Positions 47,072 through 58,146 of a stretch of DNA of 64,000 bases are shown here, piece after piece (within the stretch, counting starts at the first letter, position 1; every line of letters starts with the position of its first letter). Below the pieces are notes generated by a model. It saw only the letters and a program-made list of their open reading frames with translations, searched no databases and was not told where the DNA came from. The stretch is taken from contig JAPHSS010000010.1 in the NCBI GenBank assembly GCA_026195255.1, forward strand, positions 1 through 64,000. Reading direction: 5' to 3'. Source of the DNA: Gammaproteobacteria bacterium. Lineage in GTDB: Bacteria > Pseudomonadota > Gammaproteobacteria > SZUA-229. A program made the translations under genes and the position numbers.

Positions 47072-49078
47072 ATGCGTAATAACTACAGGAACAAGTTAAC
47101 TCCATTAACATTTCTAGCAGTTTCAAGCATCTGCCTGGCAGATAATAACACAACAGACATAACAGAATTCTCATTAGACCAGTTGTTAAATATTGAAGTA
47201 TTTACGGCTTCCAGGTTTAACCAGAAATCGAGTGAAGCCCCATCTAAAGTCACTGTCATTAATGCTGACGCAATCAGGCAATACGGATACAGAACATTAA
47301 AAGACGTACTTAATAGTATGCCTGGTTTATATTCAACAAATGATCGTAATTACAGTTATCTGGGGGTGCGCGGTTTTGGCCTGGCGGGTGATTACAATAC
47401 CCGTGTTTTATTATTACTCGATGGCCAGAGAGTTAATGAAAACATTTACGATAGTTTTGGTATAGATTATGAAGGTATTGTTAATGTCGACAATATAAGC
47501 CGTGTAGAGTTTTCTTCAGGCCCCGGGTCAGCAATCTACGGCGCCAATGCCTTTTTTGGCGTTATCAATATCATCACTAAAAACGCCAGTGAAGTGGATG
47601 GCGTAACAGCATCTATTAATTATGCCAGTGAAAACAGCCGAACAGCAAGAATCACCGCAGCTAACACCGTTAACAATGATCTTGAAGTTTTTATATCCAT
47701 TTCACAATATAAGAGTGATGGTGCAGATATTTATTTTGCAGAGTTTGACGCCCCAGACAGCAACAATGGCATTGCTGAACAACTTGATTACGAGGAATCG
47801 AACAAGCTGTTATTAAAGCTAAACTATAAAGACTGGAAATTTGAAACCGCCTATAACGATAGAATCAAGGGTATCCCTACCGCATCTTATGATCAGGCGT
47901 TTAATACTCCACCCAGTGAAACAACTGATACGCTCGGTTTAATGTCATTATCATATAAAACCTTCATTAGTAATGAATCACAAATCTTTAGTAAATTATC
48001 ATATGCTAATTATAATTATGATGGCGACTTTACATACGACTCGCCACCCATAACGATCAACAAAGATGACTCTATAGGCAAATGGTGGAATTTAGATTTA
48101 CGCTATCAAACATCTCATATTGACAAGCAAAAAATAACTCTGGGTATAGAGTACCAAAACAACTACAAACAATATCAGGCTAATTTTGATACTGATCCAT
48201 TTGTAAGTTATCTTGATGATACACGTAGCAGTGAAGTATATGGCATCTACATTCAGGATGAAATTCGTTTATCTACAGATTTTATAATAAATGCAGGCAT
48301 ACGCTACGATAGAAATAAAATGGATTCAAGCTCATCAAACGACAACAAACAGAACATAGTTAACCCTCGTATTGCCTTTATCTACTCTTTACAAACAGCA
48401 ACAACTTTAAAATTAATTTACGGCACTGCTTACCGAAATGCCAATGCATATGAGTTGTATTACGGAGAAGCACTTGATTATTTGCCAAGTACCAACCTTC
48501 AACCTGAAGAGATTGAGACCTACGAGTTTGATATTGAGCATTATTTCAGTAATAACTTAAAGTTAACAACATCACTATATACAAATGAAACGACTAATTT
48601 AATTGAATTGAATAGTGATATTAATGGCGATATATATTATGACAATATCGGTACGGTTAATGCCATCGGCACAGACCTGGAAGTAGAATATATTAGTCAA
48701 TCAGGCCTCGGGTTACGCTCAAGTTATAGTTACGTAGAAACAGAAATAAAAAGCACGGGAGAAACATTAAGTAACTCACCAGAAAACAGTTTTAAATTTA
48801 ATTTAACAAATCCGATTTTTAATAAAAAAGCTAATCTAGGCGTTGAATTACTATACCTAAGCGAGAGAATCACACCTCAGGGTGACACGGTAAAAGGATA
48901 TAGCACAACCAATTTAACTATTTCAAGCCATAAACTATACGACCAACTTGAGTTATCAGCTAGTATATATAATTTATTTGACAAAGAATATGCCGATCCG
49001 GCCTCTGAAGAGCATCTACAGAACAGCATAATTCAAGACGGAAGAAACTACAGAGTTAAACTAACATATGATTTTTAA
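47072..49078 (+). CDS. TonB-dependent outer-membrane receptor
   Basis: The start is placed at the ATG at 47072, which has an AGG ribosome site 8 bp before it and a signal peptide right after (YRNKLTPLTFLAVSSICLA). An upstream GTG is less likely. The 668-residue receptor has a plug domain (about 35-150: FTASRFNQKSSEAPSKVTVI; LKDVLNSMPGLY; YLGVRGFG; FSSGPGSAIYGANAFFGVINI). A barrel of beta strands follows, ending with the aromatic LTYDF. It belongs to the FepA/CirA/BtuB-like class; the ligand is unknown. It is followed with 11-bp overlap by the YfiR-like gene, and then by the CHASE8 cyclase gene, so it is probably the sensor of that operon. Confidence 0.92.
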   Translation: MRNNYRNKLTPLTFLAVSSICLADNNTTDITEFSLDQLLNIEVFTASRFNQKSSEAPSKVTVINADAIRQYGYRTLKDVLNSMPGLYSTNDRNYSYLGVRGFGLAGDYNTRVLLLLDGQRVNENIYDSFGIDYEGIVNVDNISRVEFSSGPGSAIYGANAFFGVINIITKNASEVDGVTASINYASENSRTARITAANTVNNDLEVFISISQYKSDGADIYFAEFDAPDSNNGIAEQLDYEESNKLLLKLNYKDWKFETAYNDRIKGIPTASYDQAFNTPPSETTDTLGLMSLSYKTFISNESQIFSKLSYANYNYDGDFTYDSPPITINKDDSIGKWWNLDLRYQTSHIDKQKITLGIEYQNNYKQYQANFDTDPFVSYLDDTRSSEVYGIYIQDEIRLSTDFIINAGIRYDRNKMDSSSSNDNKQNIVNPRIAFIYSLQTATTLKLIYGTAYRNANAYELYYGEALDYLPSTNLQPEEIETYEFDIEHYFSNNLKLTTSLYTNETTNLIELNSDINGDIYYDNIGTVNAIGTDLEVEYISQSGLGLRSSYSYVETEIKSTGETLSNSPENSFKFNLTNPIFNKKANLGVELLYLSERITPQGDTVKGYSTTNLTISSHKLYDQLELSASIYNLFDKEYADPASEEHLQNSIIQDGRNYRVKLTYDF

Positions 49079-49649
49079 TTTTTCACATATGTTGGAATCT
49101 CAAGCAAAGATAAACAGTTTAAATATTTATCGGGAAAAACTATGGCTTTCGCTTATCTTAATATTATTAATTACAATATCAACTGAATCCCACTCTGACA
49201 GCGTACCTGAATACAAAATAAAAGCCGCCTTTATTTATAATTTTGCCAGATTTACACAATGGCCTGACAACAACACTGAACTTAAAATATGCATATACGG
49301 AAACGACCCTTTCGGACATTATATTGACCAGCTAAATTCTAAGAAAGCAGGCTCTAGAACTATAAAAATATTACGTACCAATATAATCAAAAACATTAGA
49401 TCATGTCACGTTGTGTTTTTAAATATAAATTCATCTGAAAATAATAAACTTGTAAAAATAATTAGCGGAATAAAAAACACGCACATCCTAACCATGTCAG
49501 ACACAAGAAAGGCTATCAATTCTGGTGTTATGGTTGGTTTTGAAATTATAGACAACAAGGTAACCTTTGAAATAAATTATACAGCCGCAAAATCAGCAGG
49601 CCTTAAAATAAGCTCTAAATTATTGGTAATAGCAGATAAGGTTAAATAA
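49068..49649 (+). CDS. YfiR-like (DUF4154) periplasmic protein
   Basis: The 193-residue protein matches YfiR/DUF4154. A membrane or signal segment spans about 26-42 (WLSLILILLITISTESHS). The family opening KIKAAFIYNFARFTQWP is near 50-66, then KICIYGNDPFGHY, then a C-terminal GVMVGFEIIDNKVTFEIN. YfiR in Pseudomonas represses the cyclase YfiN by binding its periplasmic domain. The first ATG overlaps the receptor gene by 11 bp; a second ATG at 49088 is also possible. It ends 2 bp before the GGDEF-EAL gene. Strict coupling of all three genes suggests one signalling relay. Confidence 0.88.
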   Translation: MIFNFSHMLESQAKINSLNIYREKLWLSLILILLITISTESHSDSVPEYKIKAAFIYNFARFTQWPDNNTELKICIYGNDPFGHYIDQLNSKKAGSRTIKILRTNIIKNIRSCHVVFLNINSSENNKLVKIISGIKNTHILTMSDTRKAINSGVMVGFEIIDNKVTFEINYTAAKSAGLKISSKLLVIADKVK

Positions 49650-49651
49650 AA

Positions 49652-51709
49652 ATGGCCTTGAATAAGACAAATAAAATCAGCAAAAAATTATCAATTCAGA
49701 ACAAATTAATTATTATAAATATGTCTGTTGTAATAATTACACTATTTTTTGCATCAACTATAGCTGTTGTAGGCGAATACAGAAATCAACACGATTTCTT
49801 TTTAAAATCAATTCAAATACAGGCAAAAATTATTGCCAATAACACCACAGCAACTCTTGTTTTTAAAGACAAAACAGGAGCAGAGAAAATATTAGAAGCG
49901 TTTACAGTATCACCAGATATACACAGCGCCACAATCTATGATGATTTTGGAAAAGTTTTTGCCAGTTATATAAAACAAGAAAAAACGAACCCAAACAACA
50001 AATACGACAATATAATAAAAAGCATACAGGGTTCATCGAATATATTTAACAACCAGTTCCATATAAATGAATCGATTATACTTGAAGATGAGCCAATCGG
50101 CACATTATACATACAAGTTGACACATCGAGAATATATGCTGATATTTTTAACTATCTTGTATATACAGTTATCATTGCACTAACCTGTCTCATCTTCGCT
50201 TCGCTTCTTCTTTTTAAGCTAAGTAAAAATATTACTCGCCCGCTGTTAAGACTTACAGAACTCATGAGCACAGTAATAAAAAACGATGATTATACTATCC
50301 GTATAGAGAATCACTCGGAAGATGAGATTGGTGTACTCTCTGAAGGATTTAATAAGATGTTAGCTTACATTCAGGTTAATGATGAACGTCTTGAACATGA
50401 GCTTTCTGAGCGTAACAAAACAGAAGAACACCTGGATAAACTAGCCTACTTTGATGTAACAACAAACTTGCCTAACAGGCATTTTTTTCACAAACAACTA
50501 GATCAAGCTGTTAAAAGGGCTATTTCCAGCAATCAAAAAATGGTTCTGCTTTTTCTAGATCTTGATAATTTTAAAACTGTAAATGATACAGCCGGCCATA
50601 AAACAGGCGACCTGTTACTCAAACAGGCATCTTCTCGCTTAACTGGCGTATTACGTCAGAATGACTATATTTGCCGCATAGGCGGAGATGAATTTGCTAT
50701 CATTATTGAAAATGTTAATGATATTAGCGATATTTCAACGGTAACTAAAAAATGTATTGAAATATTGTCCAACCCTTTCGAACTTGATGGAAATATTTTC
50801 TTTATTGGTGCCAGTATTGGTATAAGCATATGCCCAGATGATACCAGCACATCAAACGACTTACTGATTAATGCTGACATGGCAATGTATGAAGCAAAAA
50901 CTAATGGAAAAAATAATTACCAGTATTATAACCATGGGATGAATTTAAAACATAGCCATAAATTTCAAATTGAAAGTGATTTAAGGCATGCCATTTCCAT
51001 GAACCAGCTGGAGTTATACTATCAACCACAAATAGATTCTAATAGTGATCAGATCATAGGTTTTGAAGCATTGATGAGATGGACTCATCATGAGAACGGT
51101 ATAATATCGCCAGATGTATTCATTCCAATAGCCGAAAAAACAGGTTTAATACTGCCGTTAGGAAAATGGCTAATTGAAACAGCATGTATAGACGCTAATC
51201 AATTCATCGACTCAGGCATAACTGACTTTACAGTATCTATCAACATATCGGGCATTCAGATTCGTGACAAGTCATTTATAAAAAACATTACCGATTCATT
51301 AAGTTCGACGGGCTTAGACCCCAGACACCTGGAAATTGAATTAACTGAAAGTACACTGATGGACGATAGTGACCTTGTTATTAAAAAAGTTAATGCCTTA
51401 AAAAAACTAGGAATTAAAATTGCGATTGATGATTTTGGTACTGGCTTCTCCTCAATGAGTTATTTAAAAAGCTTTCCTGTTAGTAAACTTAAAATTGATA
51501 AAGGTTTTATTACAGGCCTACCAAATAGCAACGAGGACACGGCCATTGTGCGCGCAATCATTGCCATGTCACACGGCCTTAATATAAACGTCATTGCCGA
51601 AGGTGTTGAGCGACAGGACCAGGTAGATTTACTAAAAGAATTAAGCTGTGATATGTTTCAGGGATATTATTATGCTAAACCAGTTCCCATTAAAGACCTG
51701 ATTAAATAG
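49652..51709 (+). CDS. CHASE8-HAMP-GGDEF-EAL membrane protein (YfiN-like)
   Basis: The 685-residue protein has membrane helices at about 20-40 and 165-187. These enclose a periplasmic CHASE8-type domain (FFLKSIQIQAKIIANNTTATLVFKD, as in YfiN/TpbB). Then come HAMP (about 188-240), GGDEF (about 255-425, motif intact near 344, RQND I-site present) and EAL (about 430-680). Catalytic residues of EAL are present: GFEALMRW near 470, INISG, ELTES, DDFGTG, KIDKGF and EGVE. YfiN itself lacks EAL, so this version may both make and degrade cyclic di-GMP. It is the last gene of the three-gene operon. The YfiR-like product is the expected periplasmic inhibitor. Confidence 0.93.
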   Translation: MALNKTNKISKKLSIQNKLIIINMSVVIITLFFASTIAVVGEYRNQHDFFLKSIQIQAKIIANNTTATLVFKDKTGAEKILEAFTVSPDIHSATIYDDFGKVFASYIKQEKTNPNNKYDNIIKSIQGSSNIFNNQFHINESIILEDEPIGTLYIQVDTSRIYADIFNYLVYTVIIALTCLIFASLLLFKLSKNITRPLLRLTELMSTVIKNDDYTIRIENHSEDEIGVLSEGFNKMLAYIQVNDERLEHELSERNKTEEHLDKLAYFDVTTNLPNRHFFHKQLDQAVKRAISSNQKMVLLFLDLDNFKTVNDTAGHKTGDLLLKQASSRLTGVLRQNDYICRIGGDEFAIIIENVNDISDISTVTKKCIEILSNPFELDGNIFFIGASIGISICPDDTSTSNDLLINADMAMYEAKTNGKNNYQYYNHGMNLKHSHKFQIESDLRHAISMNQLELYYQPQIDSNSDQIIGFEALMRWTHHENGIISPDVFIPIAEKTGLILPLGKWLIETACIDANQFIDSGITDFTVSINISGIQIRDKSFIKNITDSLSSTGLDPRHLEIELTESTLMDDSDLVIKKVNALKKLGIKIAIDDFGTGFSSMSYLKSFPVSKLKIDKGFITGLPNSNEDTAIVRAIIAMSHGLNINVIAEGVERQDQVDLLKELSCDMFQGYYYAKPVPIKDLIK

Positions 51710-51859
51710 ACTGCATTAGATTTAATTACATTTTGAAAGTTACGCATAGAAGCTGATTTTTAATTTTAAAATATAAGTATTACAACATTTCCACAAGCAA
51801 CACCAGAACATCTGATGCCACTTCCTTTAGCGTATAACAGGCTACTGCCCCAGGGTCCT

Positions 51860-54800
51860 TTAGTAGACCATTGAAACATTATCCTCACCTGCCAGTTTGT
51901 CCAGGCGATTAATTAATTCATCACTGGGCTGCACTCGCCAATCATCACTTAATGATAATTTTGCGACAACGTCATTTCGAGTATAATTAATCCATACCGG
52001 ACATGCACCTTCTCGAAAAGGGTTTAACACCTGATTGAGTTGCTGCACTATACTGTGATCGCCATTATTGTCTTTTAAATTAATTTCCAGACGTTGAGCA
52101 AATTTCTGCCTGGCTTCAGTTATATCGTAAATGATATCTGCGGTTATCCGGTAACCACCAAAATAATCATCATAAATAACCTTACCTTCGACAATTATTA
52201 ACTTATCTTTATTTAAAAGGTAATTATATTGCTCAAACTTTTCTTCAAAAATTCTTACTTCAACACGCGCAGTTCTATCATCTAATACCGCTGATACAAT
52301 TTTTCCACCGGTTTTAGTTCTACGAACACGCATGCCTATCATCAAACCAGCCAGCTTGTAACTTTTTGCATTACGCTGTGACATATAACCGCCGCCAGCG
52401 CCAGAGGCAAGATCACTTTGATCAGCCAAAGCGCCCAGATTACAATCTATAAATCGTTTCAGCTCTTTTTCATATTTCTCTATAGGATGCCCGGTTAAAT
52501 ATAAACCCAGGGTTTCTTTTTCCAGCGTCAGACGTTTTTCTTCTTCCCATTCAGCGACTGTGACTTCTTCTATGGGGGCTATACTATTTTCTTCTGCAGC
52601 ACTACCAAATAAATCATCCTGACCAACACTGGCATTTTTCTGATATTGTTCCGCACCCTGCATTGCGTCACGTAAACGTGCCATTAAAGTTGCCCGGTTT
52701 GGGCCTAATTCTTCAAGTGCACCGGCTTTTATCAATGCCTCCAGAACACGCTTGTTAACTTTTCGACCTTCTACACGACGACATAAATCAAACAGGTTTT
52801 TATAAACACCGTTGTTACTGCGCTCTTCAATAATACCGTCGAGTGCCGCATCACCCACGCCTTTTATGGCACCTAAACCATATAAAACCTGTTTATCATC
52901 AGGCACTGAGAACTTAATAATTGAACGATTTATATTCGGCGTTAAAACATCTAACTCCATTCGGTGGCAATCTTCAATTAAAGTAACCACTTTATCGGTA
53001 TTATCCATATCTGCAGATAAAACCGCGGCCATAAATTCTGCAGGGTAATGTGCTTTTAACCAGGCTGTTTGATATGACAATAAAGCATAAGCAGCAGAGT
53101 GAGATTTATTAAATCCATAACCGGCAAATTTTTCCACCAGGTCAAAGATTTTAATTGCAAGCTCACCATCAATACCATTGGCCTTAGCACCATCTTCGAA
53201 AATAGCGCGCTGCTCAGCCATAACCTCTGGTTTCTTTTTACCCATGGCTCGACGTAACATGTCGGCGCCACCAAGGGTGTAACCAGACAGCACCTGGGCA
53301 ATTTGCATTACCTGCTCCTGATACAGAATAATGCCATATGTTGGTTCTAGTATTGTTTTCAGTGATTCATGTTGATACTGGGAGTCGGGGTATGAAACCT
53401 CTTCTCTGCCATGTTTACGGTTGATAAAGTTGTCAACCATGCCCGACTGTAAAGGCCCTGGTCGGAACAGCGCGACTAATGCAATAATATCTTCAAAGCA
53501 GTCAGGCTGTAAGCGTTTGATCAGGTCTTTCATGCCACTGGATTCCAGCTGGAATACGGCGGTTGTTTCAGCAGCCCTTAGAAGCCTGAAGGTTTTCTCA
53601 TCTTCGAGTGATATCAGGTTTATATTCAGGTCCTGTTGATCAGCATGTCGGGCTTTTATATTTCGCACGGCCCAGTCGATAATGGTTAATGTTCTTAAAC
53701 CAAGGAAATCGAATTTAACCAGACCAATGGCTTCAACATCATCTTTATCAAACTGGGTAACTATACTATGTCCACCCTGCTCACAGTACAGAGGTGTAAA
53801 ATCGGTTAATACCGACGGTGATATAACAACCCCCCCTGCATGTTTACCCGCATTACGGGCGCAACCTTCAAGTGACAAAGCCATATTAATAAGTTCAGTC
53901 ACATCTGCTTCAGACTTATAAGCATTTGCAAGGTCTTCAGATTCTTCCAGTGCCTTAGTTAACGTCATGCCAATTTCAAAGGGAATCATTTTAGCTATTC
54001 GGTCAACAAAACCATATCCCAGCCCGGAGACGCGACCTACATCTCGAATTACCGCTTTGGCAGCCATTGAACCATAGGTAATAATCTGTGAAACCGCATC
54101 TCGTCCATAGGTATCTGCTACATAAGCAATTACCCGGTCACGCCCTTCCATACAGAAATCGACATCGAAATCCGGTAATGAAACACGTTCAGGATTAAGA
54201 AATCGCTCAAATAATAACTCATACTGTAACGGGTCAAGGTCAGTAATCAGTAACGCATAGGCAACAAGGGAACCGGCACCTGAACCTCGACCCGGACCTA
54301 CGGGTATTTCATTATCTTTGGACCACTGTATAAAATCCGCAACAATCAGGAAATAACCCGGGAAGCCCATACTGTTAATTACGCCAAGTTCAGTATCCAG
54401 CCGTTCATAATAGGGCTTGCGTCGCTCAGCTGCATTTTCAGAATCGAGGGGTACAATAAGCTCAAGTCGTTTCTCAAGACCTTCTTTGGACACCCTTATG
54501 AAATAGGACTCAATTGTGTCGCCTTCAGGTACTGGAAAATTAGGTAGAAAGCTTTCACCCAGGCGAACATTCAGACTACAGCGCTGAGCAATTTCAACCG
54601 TATTTTGTAATGCCTCTGGAATATCCGCAAACAGCTCACACATCTCTTCCTCTGTGCGTAAATATTGCTGATCACTATATAATTTTTGACGACGAGGATC
54701 ATCCAGCGTTCTACCATCGGTAATACAGACTCTCACCTCATGACTATCAAACTCTTCAGTCTTCAAAAACCTGACATCATTAGTTGCAACTACTGGCGTA

Positions 54801-55375
54801 TTTGTCGTCATTGCCAGGCTCACCGCGGCATGTAAATACTCCTCTTCCTCTTCCCGGCCAGTGCGTTGCAATTCGAGATAAAATCGATCAGGAAAGATAT
54901 GTTTCCAGGCTTTTAGTAAGGCCTCTGCCTGCATCTGATTTCCAGACAATAAGGCTCGACCAATATCACCTTCCCGACCTCCCGAAAGTGCAATAATTCC
55001 TGCGCTAGATTCTCTTAGCCAGTCAACCTCAACCATGGGAATTCCACCATGCTGACCCTCAAGATAAGCACGAGAAATAAGCTGTGTGATATTAAGGTAA
55101 CCCTCATTGTTCTGGCACAACAAAACCATACGTGATGGCTTCTCTGTTTCAACTGCCGGACGCACCCAGATATCGACACCAATGATTGGTTTAATACCCG
55201 CTGCCATGGCTGCCCGGTAAAATTTCACCATAGCAAAAAGGTTAGATTGATCTGTTAAAGCGATAGCTGGAATATTTTGATCTGCAGCGGTTTTCATCAA
55301 AGGCTTGATGCGAACCACGCCATCCACTAATGAATATTCTGTATGTAAACGTAGGTGTATAAATCGCGGATTCAT
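51860..55375 (-). CDS. dnaE: DNA polymerase III alpha subunit
   Basis: DnaE is the replicative polymerase catalytic subunit. The 1171-residue protein has the PHP domain at the N-terminus ([15 protein letters not shown]). The polymerase palm has catalytic aspartates in PDFDVDF near 400-406. The fingers contain [34 protein letters not shown] is near 655-674 and [16 protein letters not shown] near 720-735. A helix-hairpin-helix follows and an OB-fold is at about 985-1060. The C-terminal clamp-binding part is present. In E. coli dnaE lies directly after rnhB. Here the 654-bp gap contains a palindromic element. Confidence 0.98.
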   Translation of the reverse strand: MNPRFIHLRLHTEYSLVDGVVRIKPLMKTAADQNIPAIALTDQSNLFAMVKFYRAAMAAGIKPIIGVDIWVRPAVETEKPSRMVLLCQNNEGYLNITQLISRAYLEGQHGGIPMVEVDWLRESSAGIIALSGGREGDIGRALLSGNQMQAEALLKAWKHIFPDRFYLELQRTGREEEEEYLHAAVSLAMTTNTPVVATNDVRFLKTEEFDSHEVRVCITDGRTLDDPRRQKLYSDQQYLRTEEEMCELFADIPEALQNTVEIAQRCSLNVRLGESFLPNFPVPEGDTIESYFIRVSKEGLEKRLELIVPLDSENAAERRKPYYERLDTELGVINSMGFPGYFLIVADFIQWSKDNEIPVGPGRGSGAGSLVAYALLITDLDPLQYELLFERFLNPERVSLPDFDVDFCMEGRDRVIAYVADTYGRDAVSQIITYGSMAAKAVIRDVGRVSGLGYGFVDRIAKMIPFEIGMTLTKALEESEDLANAYKSEADVTELINMALSLEGCARNAGKHAGGVVISPSVLTDFTPLYCEQGGHSIVTQFDKDDVEAIGLVKFDFLGLRTLTIIDWAVRNIKARHADQQDLNINLISLEDEKTFRLLRAAETTAVFQLESSGMKDLIKRLQPDCFEDIIALVALFRPGPLQSGMVDNFINRKHGREEVSYPDSQYQHESLKTILEPTYGIILYQEQVMQIAQVLSGYTLGGADMLRRAMGKKKPEVMAEQRAIFEDGAKANGIDGELAIKIFDLVEKFAGYGFNKSHSAAYALLSYQTAWLKAHYPAEFMAAVLSADMDNTDKVVTLIEDCHRMELDVLTPNINRSIIKFSVPDDKQVLYGLGAIKGVGDAALDGIIEERSNNGVYKNLFDLCRRVEGRKVNKRVLEALIKAGALEELGPNRATLMARLRDAMQGAEQYQKNASVGQDDLFGSAAEENSIAPIEEVTVAEWEEEKRLTLEKETLGLYLTGHPIEKYEKELKRFIDCNLGALADQSDLASGAGGGYMSQRNAKSYKLAGLMIGMRVRRTKTGGKIVSAVLDDRTARVEVRIFEEKFEQYNYLLNKDKLIIVEGKVIYDDYFGGYRITADIIYDITEARQKFAQRLEINLKDNNGDHSIVQQLNQVLNPFREGACPVWINYTRNDVVAKLSLSDDWRVQPSDELINRLDKLAGEDNVSMVY

Positions 55376-56029
55376 TTAAATATAATCTACTTTAAATATA
55401 TTATGTAACTGTTTGTTTTATAAGGAATGAGGTCAATATTTTTTATTTGTAATTATTGAATCCATTATGAAACAGAAACCACTGACTAACAATCACTAAT
55501 CACTATTTACCACTATAATTTGTTTTACCCGGTTGTAAATAAGGATGTTTACCCACTTTTAAGGTAAAAAAGCTTAAAAACAGATATAAATTAACCACTT
55601 TTTGGGTTACTGGGCCGCCGACCTGATTGTCAGAGTATTTTTATTTTACGCAGAGCAGATAAACAGATTAACAAACTTATATAAGTTATTGATATCTATA
55701 TAATTACAATCTTAATATTATTATTTAGCAAGTGCTAAGAAAAAACACAACAGTAGTGTAACTCAAAGCCATGGCGCATCTCCATCGGGGAAAGACCGCC
55801 GCTTTCTGGCGCTCTGTCCCCTTATTGATACCACCAAAAGTTGTACGGAGTCGACACCCTACACTGTCAGCTCCTGGTGGTATGGGTTAAGGGGACAGGG
55901 CTTAAAAAGCAAGGCCTTTCCCCGATGGAGAAATGCCTCAGCATGGTAAAATATTTGAAATATTAATGACTAAAATACGCCAGAATTATAGATGAAATAG
56001 TATGTGACTTTACGCAGAAACCTGACCGT
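55376..56029. other. Gap of 654 bp between dnaE and rnhB, containing element B
   Basis: Besides the palindromic element at 55776-55935 there is no plausible gene. The left 400 bp is AT-rich and without ORFs of note. This gap is unusual, because in other gammaproteobacteria rnhB and dnaE are nearly adjacent. It may be the scar of a rearrangement linked to the inversion of lpxB. Confidence 0.5.
55776..55935. repeat. Nested palindromic repeat, element B
   Basis: The 160-bp element has outer arms catctccatcggggaaag (left) and ctttccccgatggagaaatg (right). Inside each arm is a hairpin (left: ggggaaagaccgccgc, T-rich loop, ggcgctctgtcccc). The centre is formed by ataccaccaaaag...ctcctggtggtat. It is the best-preserved copy, with pairing over most of its length. 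It is homologous to elements A and C. Confidence 0.88.
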
Positions 56030-56629
56030 TTACGTTTCCAGCAAACGCCTTACTGGGCCAAAAGTTTTACGGTGCTCAGGGCACGAACCGTGTTCTTCGA
56101 GTAATGCCATATGGACTTTTGTGGGGTAACCTTTGTGCCTGTCAAATTCATATTGGGGGTACAGTTTATGTAAATCGAGCATCTGTTTATCACGCTCAAC
56201 TTTAGCAAGAATAGACGCCGCTGCTATTGATTTTACTCTGCCATCACCCTTCACAATCGCCTCAGCTTTACACGCCAAATTCGGCAATTTATTACCATCA
56301 ATAAGAGCAAAATCCGGCTCAACCGGGAGCCCCTCAATTGCCTTTTTCATGGCTAACAAACTCGCCTGTAGAATATTAATTTCATCAATAATCTCAGGCC
56401 CAACTGATGAAATTGACCAGGCTTTCGCATGCTGCTTTATCTGTTCAGCCAACAGCTCTCGTTTTTTAGCTGTAAGTTTTTTTGAATCATTCAAACCAGC
56501 GATTGGCTGCAAATCATCCAAAATAACTGCCGCTGCTACAACCGAGCCAACCAGTGGCCCCCTGCCCGCTTCATCTACACCTGCAATAAATTTATAAGCA
56601 CTTAGGTCAATATCAATGTCGTCAATCAT
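56030..56629 (-). CDS. rnhB: Ribonuclease HII
   Basis: RNase HII removes ribonucleotides and RNA from RNA:DNA hybrids. The 199-residue enzyme has the first catalytic Asp-Glu in [16 protein letters not shown] (about 16-31), LIDGNKLP with Asp near 110, and [17 protein letters not shown] (about 135-151). These match the DEDD set of type 2 RNases H. Minus strand, as in the canonical lpxA-lpxB-rnhB-dnaE order. lpxB next to it is divergent instead of co-directional, so rnhB must have its own promoter in the 171-bp gap. Confidence 0.96.
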   Translation of the reverse strand: MIDDIDIDLSAYKFIAGVDEAGRGPLVGSVVAAAVILDDLQPIAGLNDSKKLTAKKRELLAEQIKQHAKAWSISSVGPEIIDEINILQASLLAMKKAIEGLPVEPDFALIDGNKLPNLACKAEAIVKGDGRVKSIAAASILAKVERDKQMLDLHKLYPQYEFDRHKGYPTKVHMALLEEHGSCPEHRKTFGPVRRLLET

Positions 56630-56800
56630 GTTTTCCGGTACAATCCATTTACTTAAACTAACAATGTATAATACAGAGTTGCTCTTCTAAAGGGTAAGAT
56701 TTATAACATTAAAAACCATAAATATGGCCTAAAATTACAGCCTCAAATTTGATATTTAACGGATTTATTAAGCCAACATCAAAAGATAGCTAAACCCATA

Positions 56801-57934
56801 ATGAAAAAAATAATGATCAGTGCCGGAGAAGCTTCCGGTGATATGCATGCAGCCAATATCCTAAAAGCACTACATGCAATGGATGCGGATGTTGAGTTTT
56901 ATGGCATGGGGAGCCAGCAATTACGCGATGCTGGCGCAGAAATTTTAATTGATTGCTCAGATATTGCCGTGGTCGGTCTAATAGAAGTTTTATTCCACTA
57001 CCGTAAAATAATGAAAGCACTTAATACCTTACGTGAATCATTACGTAGTAACCCTCCTGATCTGTTGGTACTGGTTGATTATCAGGAGTTTAATTTCAAA
57101 CTGGCCGAAACGGCAAAGGAACTGGGTATAAAGGTTCTGTTTTATATCAGCCCTCAGGTTTGGGCGTGGCGCCAGCATCGGGTTCATAAAATAGGTAAAA
57201 TCATAGATATGATGGCTGTTATCTTGCCATTTGAAGAAAAATTCTACAAAGATGCCAATGTGCCGGTGCGTTTTGTAGGTAACCCCCTCACCGATAAAAC
57301 CCACCCGAATAAAGATCGACAGGCCTGCTTTAGTGAATATAAATTAAACAATACTCAAAAAGTAGTGGGTTTGTTTCCCGGTAGTCGTGGTGGTGAAATT
57401 AAACGCGTGTTACCCATCCAGCTTGCAGCAGCCGATAAATTACTTAAAGACAAATCCGATTTACAATTCATACTGCCCATCGCCAGTACCTTAAACGAAG
57501 AATTGTTCACTAGTTATCTTGAGAATTATAAACACCTGAATATCAAACTGGTAAAAGACCTGCCCTACAATGTGATGCAATGCTGCGATGCCATAATTAC
57601 TTCATCAGGAACGGCGACATTAGAAATAGCATTAATGGGTATCCCGAACTGTATAGTTTATAAAATAGCGACTATTTCATACCTGATTTTACGTCAGTTG
57701 GTAAAAATCAAACATATTGGACTTGTAAATATCGTCGCAGAAAAATACATTATAAAAGAGTTTTTACAGTTTGACGCAAAACCACAGCTGATAGCCGATG
57801 AGATAAATTTGATTCTGGATAATGATTCATATAGAAACAATATGATTAAGGAGTTAAACGCTGTACAGAACAAACTTGGAAAAACAGGTGGTATAAATAA
57901 TATGGCTGAATTGATTCTGGAGATGTTAGATTAA
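56801..57934 (+). CDS. lpxB: Lipid-A-disaccharide synthase
   Basis: LpxB joins UDP-2,3-diacylglucosamine and lipid X to make the lipid A disaccharide at the inner membrane. The 377-residue GT19 enzyme has ISAGEASGDMHAANI (about 6-20), FYGMGSQQLRDAG (about 34-46), DYQEFNFKLA (about 88-97), ISPQVWAWRQHRVHKI (about 115-130), GLFPGSRGGEIKRVLP (about 193-208) and TSSGTATLEIALMG (about 267-280). All are family signatures. It is on the plus strand, while lpxA, rnhB and dnaE around it are on the minus strand, so it has been inverted relative to the usual operon. Element C begins 24 bp after its stop. Confidence 0.97.
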   Translation: MKKIMISAGEASGDMHAANILKALHAMDADVEFYGMGSQQLRDAGAEILIDCSDIAVVGLIEVLFHYRKIMKALNTLRESLRSNPPDLLVLVDYQEFNFKLAETAKELGIKVLFYISPQVWAWRQHRVHKIGKIIDMMAVILPFEEKFYKDANVPVRFVGNPLTDKTHPNKDRQACFSEYKLNNTQKVVGLFPGSRGGEIKRVLPIQLAAADKLLKDKSDLQFILPIASTLNEELFTSYLENYKHLNIKLVKDLPYNVMQCCDAIITSSGTATLEIALMGIPNCIVYKIATISYLILRQLVKIKHIGLVNIVAEKYIIKEFLQFDAKPQLIADEINLILDNDSYRNNMIKELNAVQNKLGKTGGINNMAELILEMLD

Positions 57935-57957
57935 TTGTTTTTCACACATCTATGGAA

Positions 57958-58092
57958 CATCTTCCTCGGGGAAAGACCACCGCTTTTTGGTGCTCTGTCC
58001 CCTTAACCCATACCATCAAGAGCTGCCGGTGCAGGCATACTGCTCCGTAAAACTCTTGATGGTATCAGTGAGGGATATGAGCCCTAACAGGG
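57958..58092. repeat. Nested palindromic repeat, element C (decayed right arm)
   Basis: The left arm (catcttcctcggggaaag, then accaccgc...ggtgctctgtcccctta) and inner part (taccatcaagagctg...aactcttgatggta) are clear. The right arm is degenerate (agggatatgagccctaacaggg). It occupies the gap between convergent lpxB and lpxA. A stem at this place could end both transcripts. It is homologous to elements A and B. Confidence 0.8.
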
Positions 58093-58146
58093 TAAAAAAA
58101 CAATTGTTATATAAACTAAAAACTACCACTTATAATCAGTTGAAAC

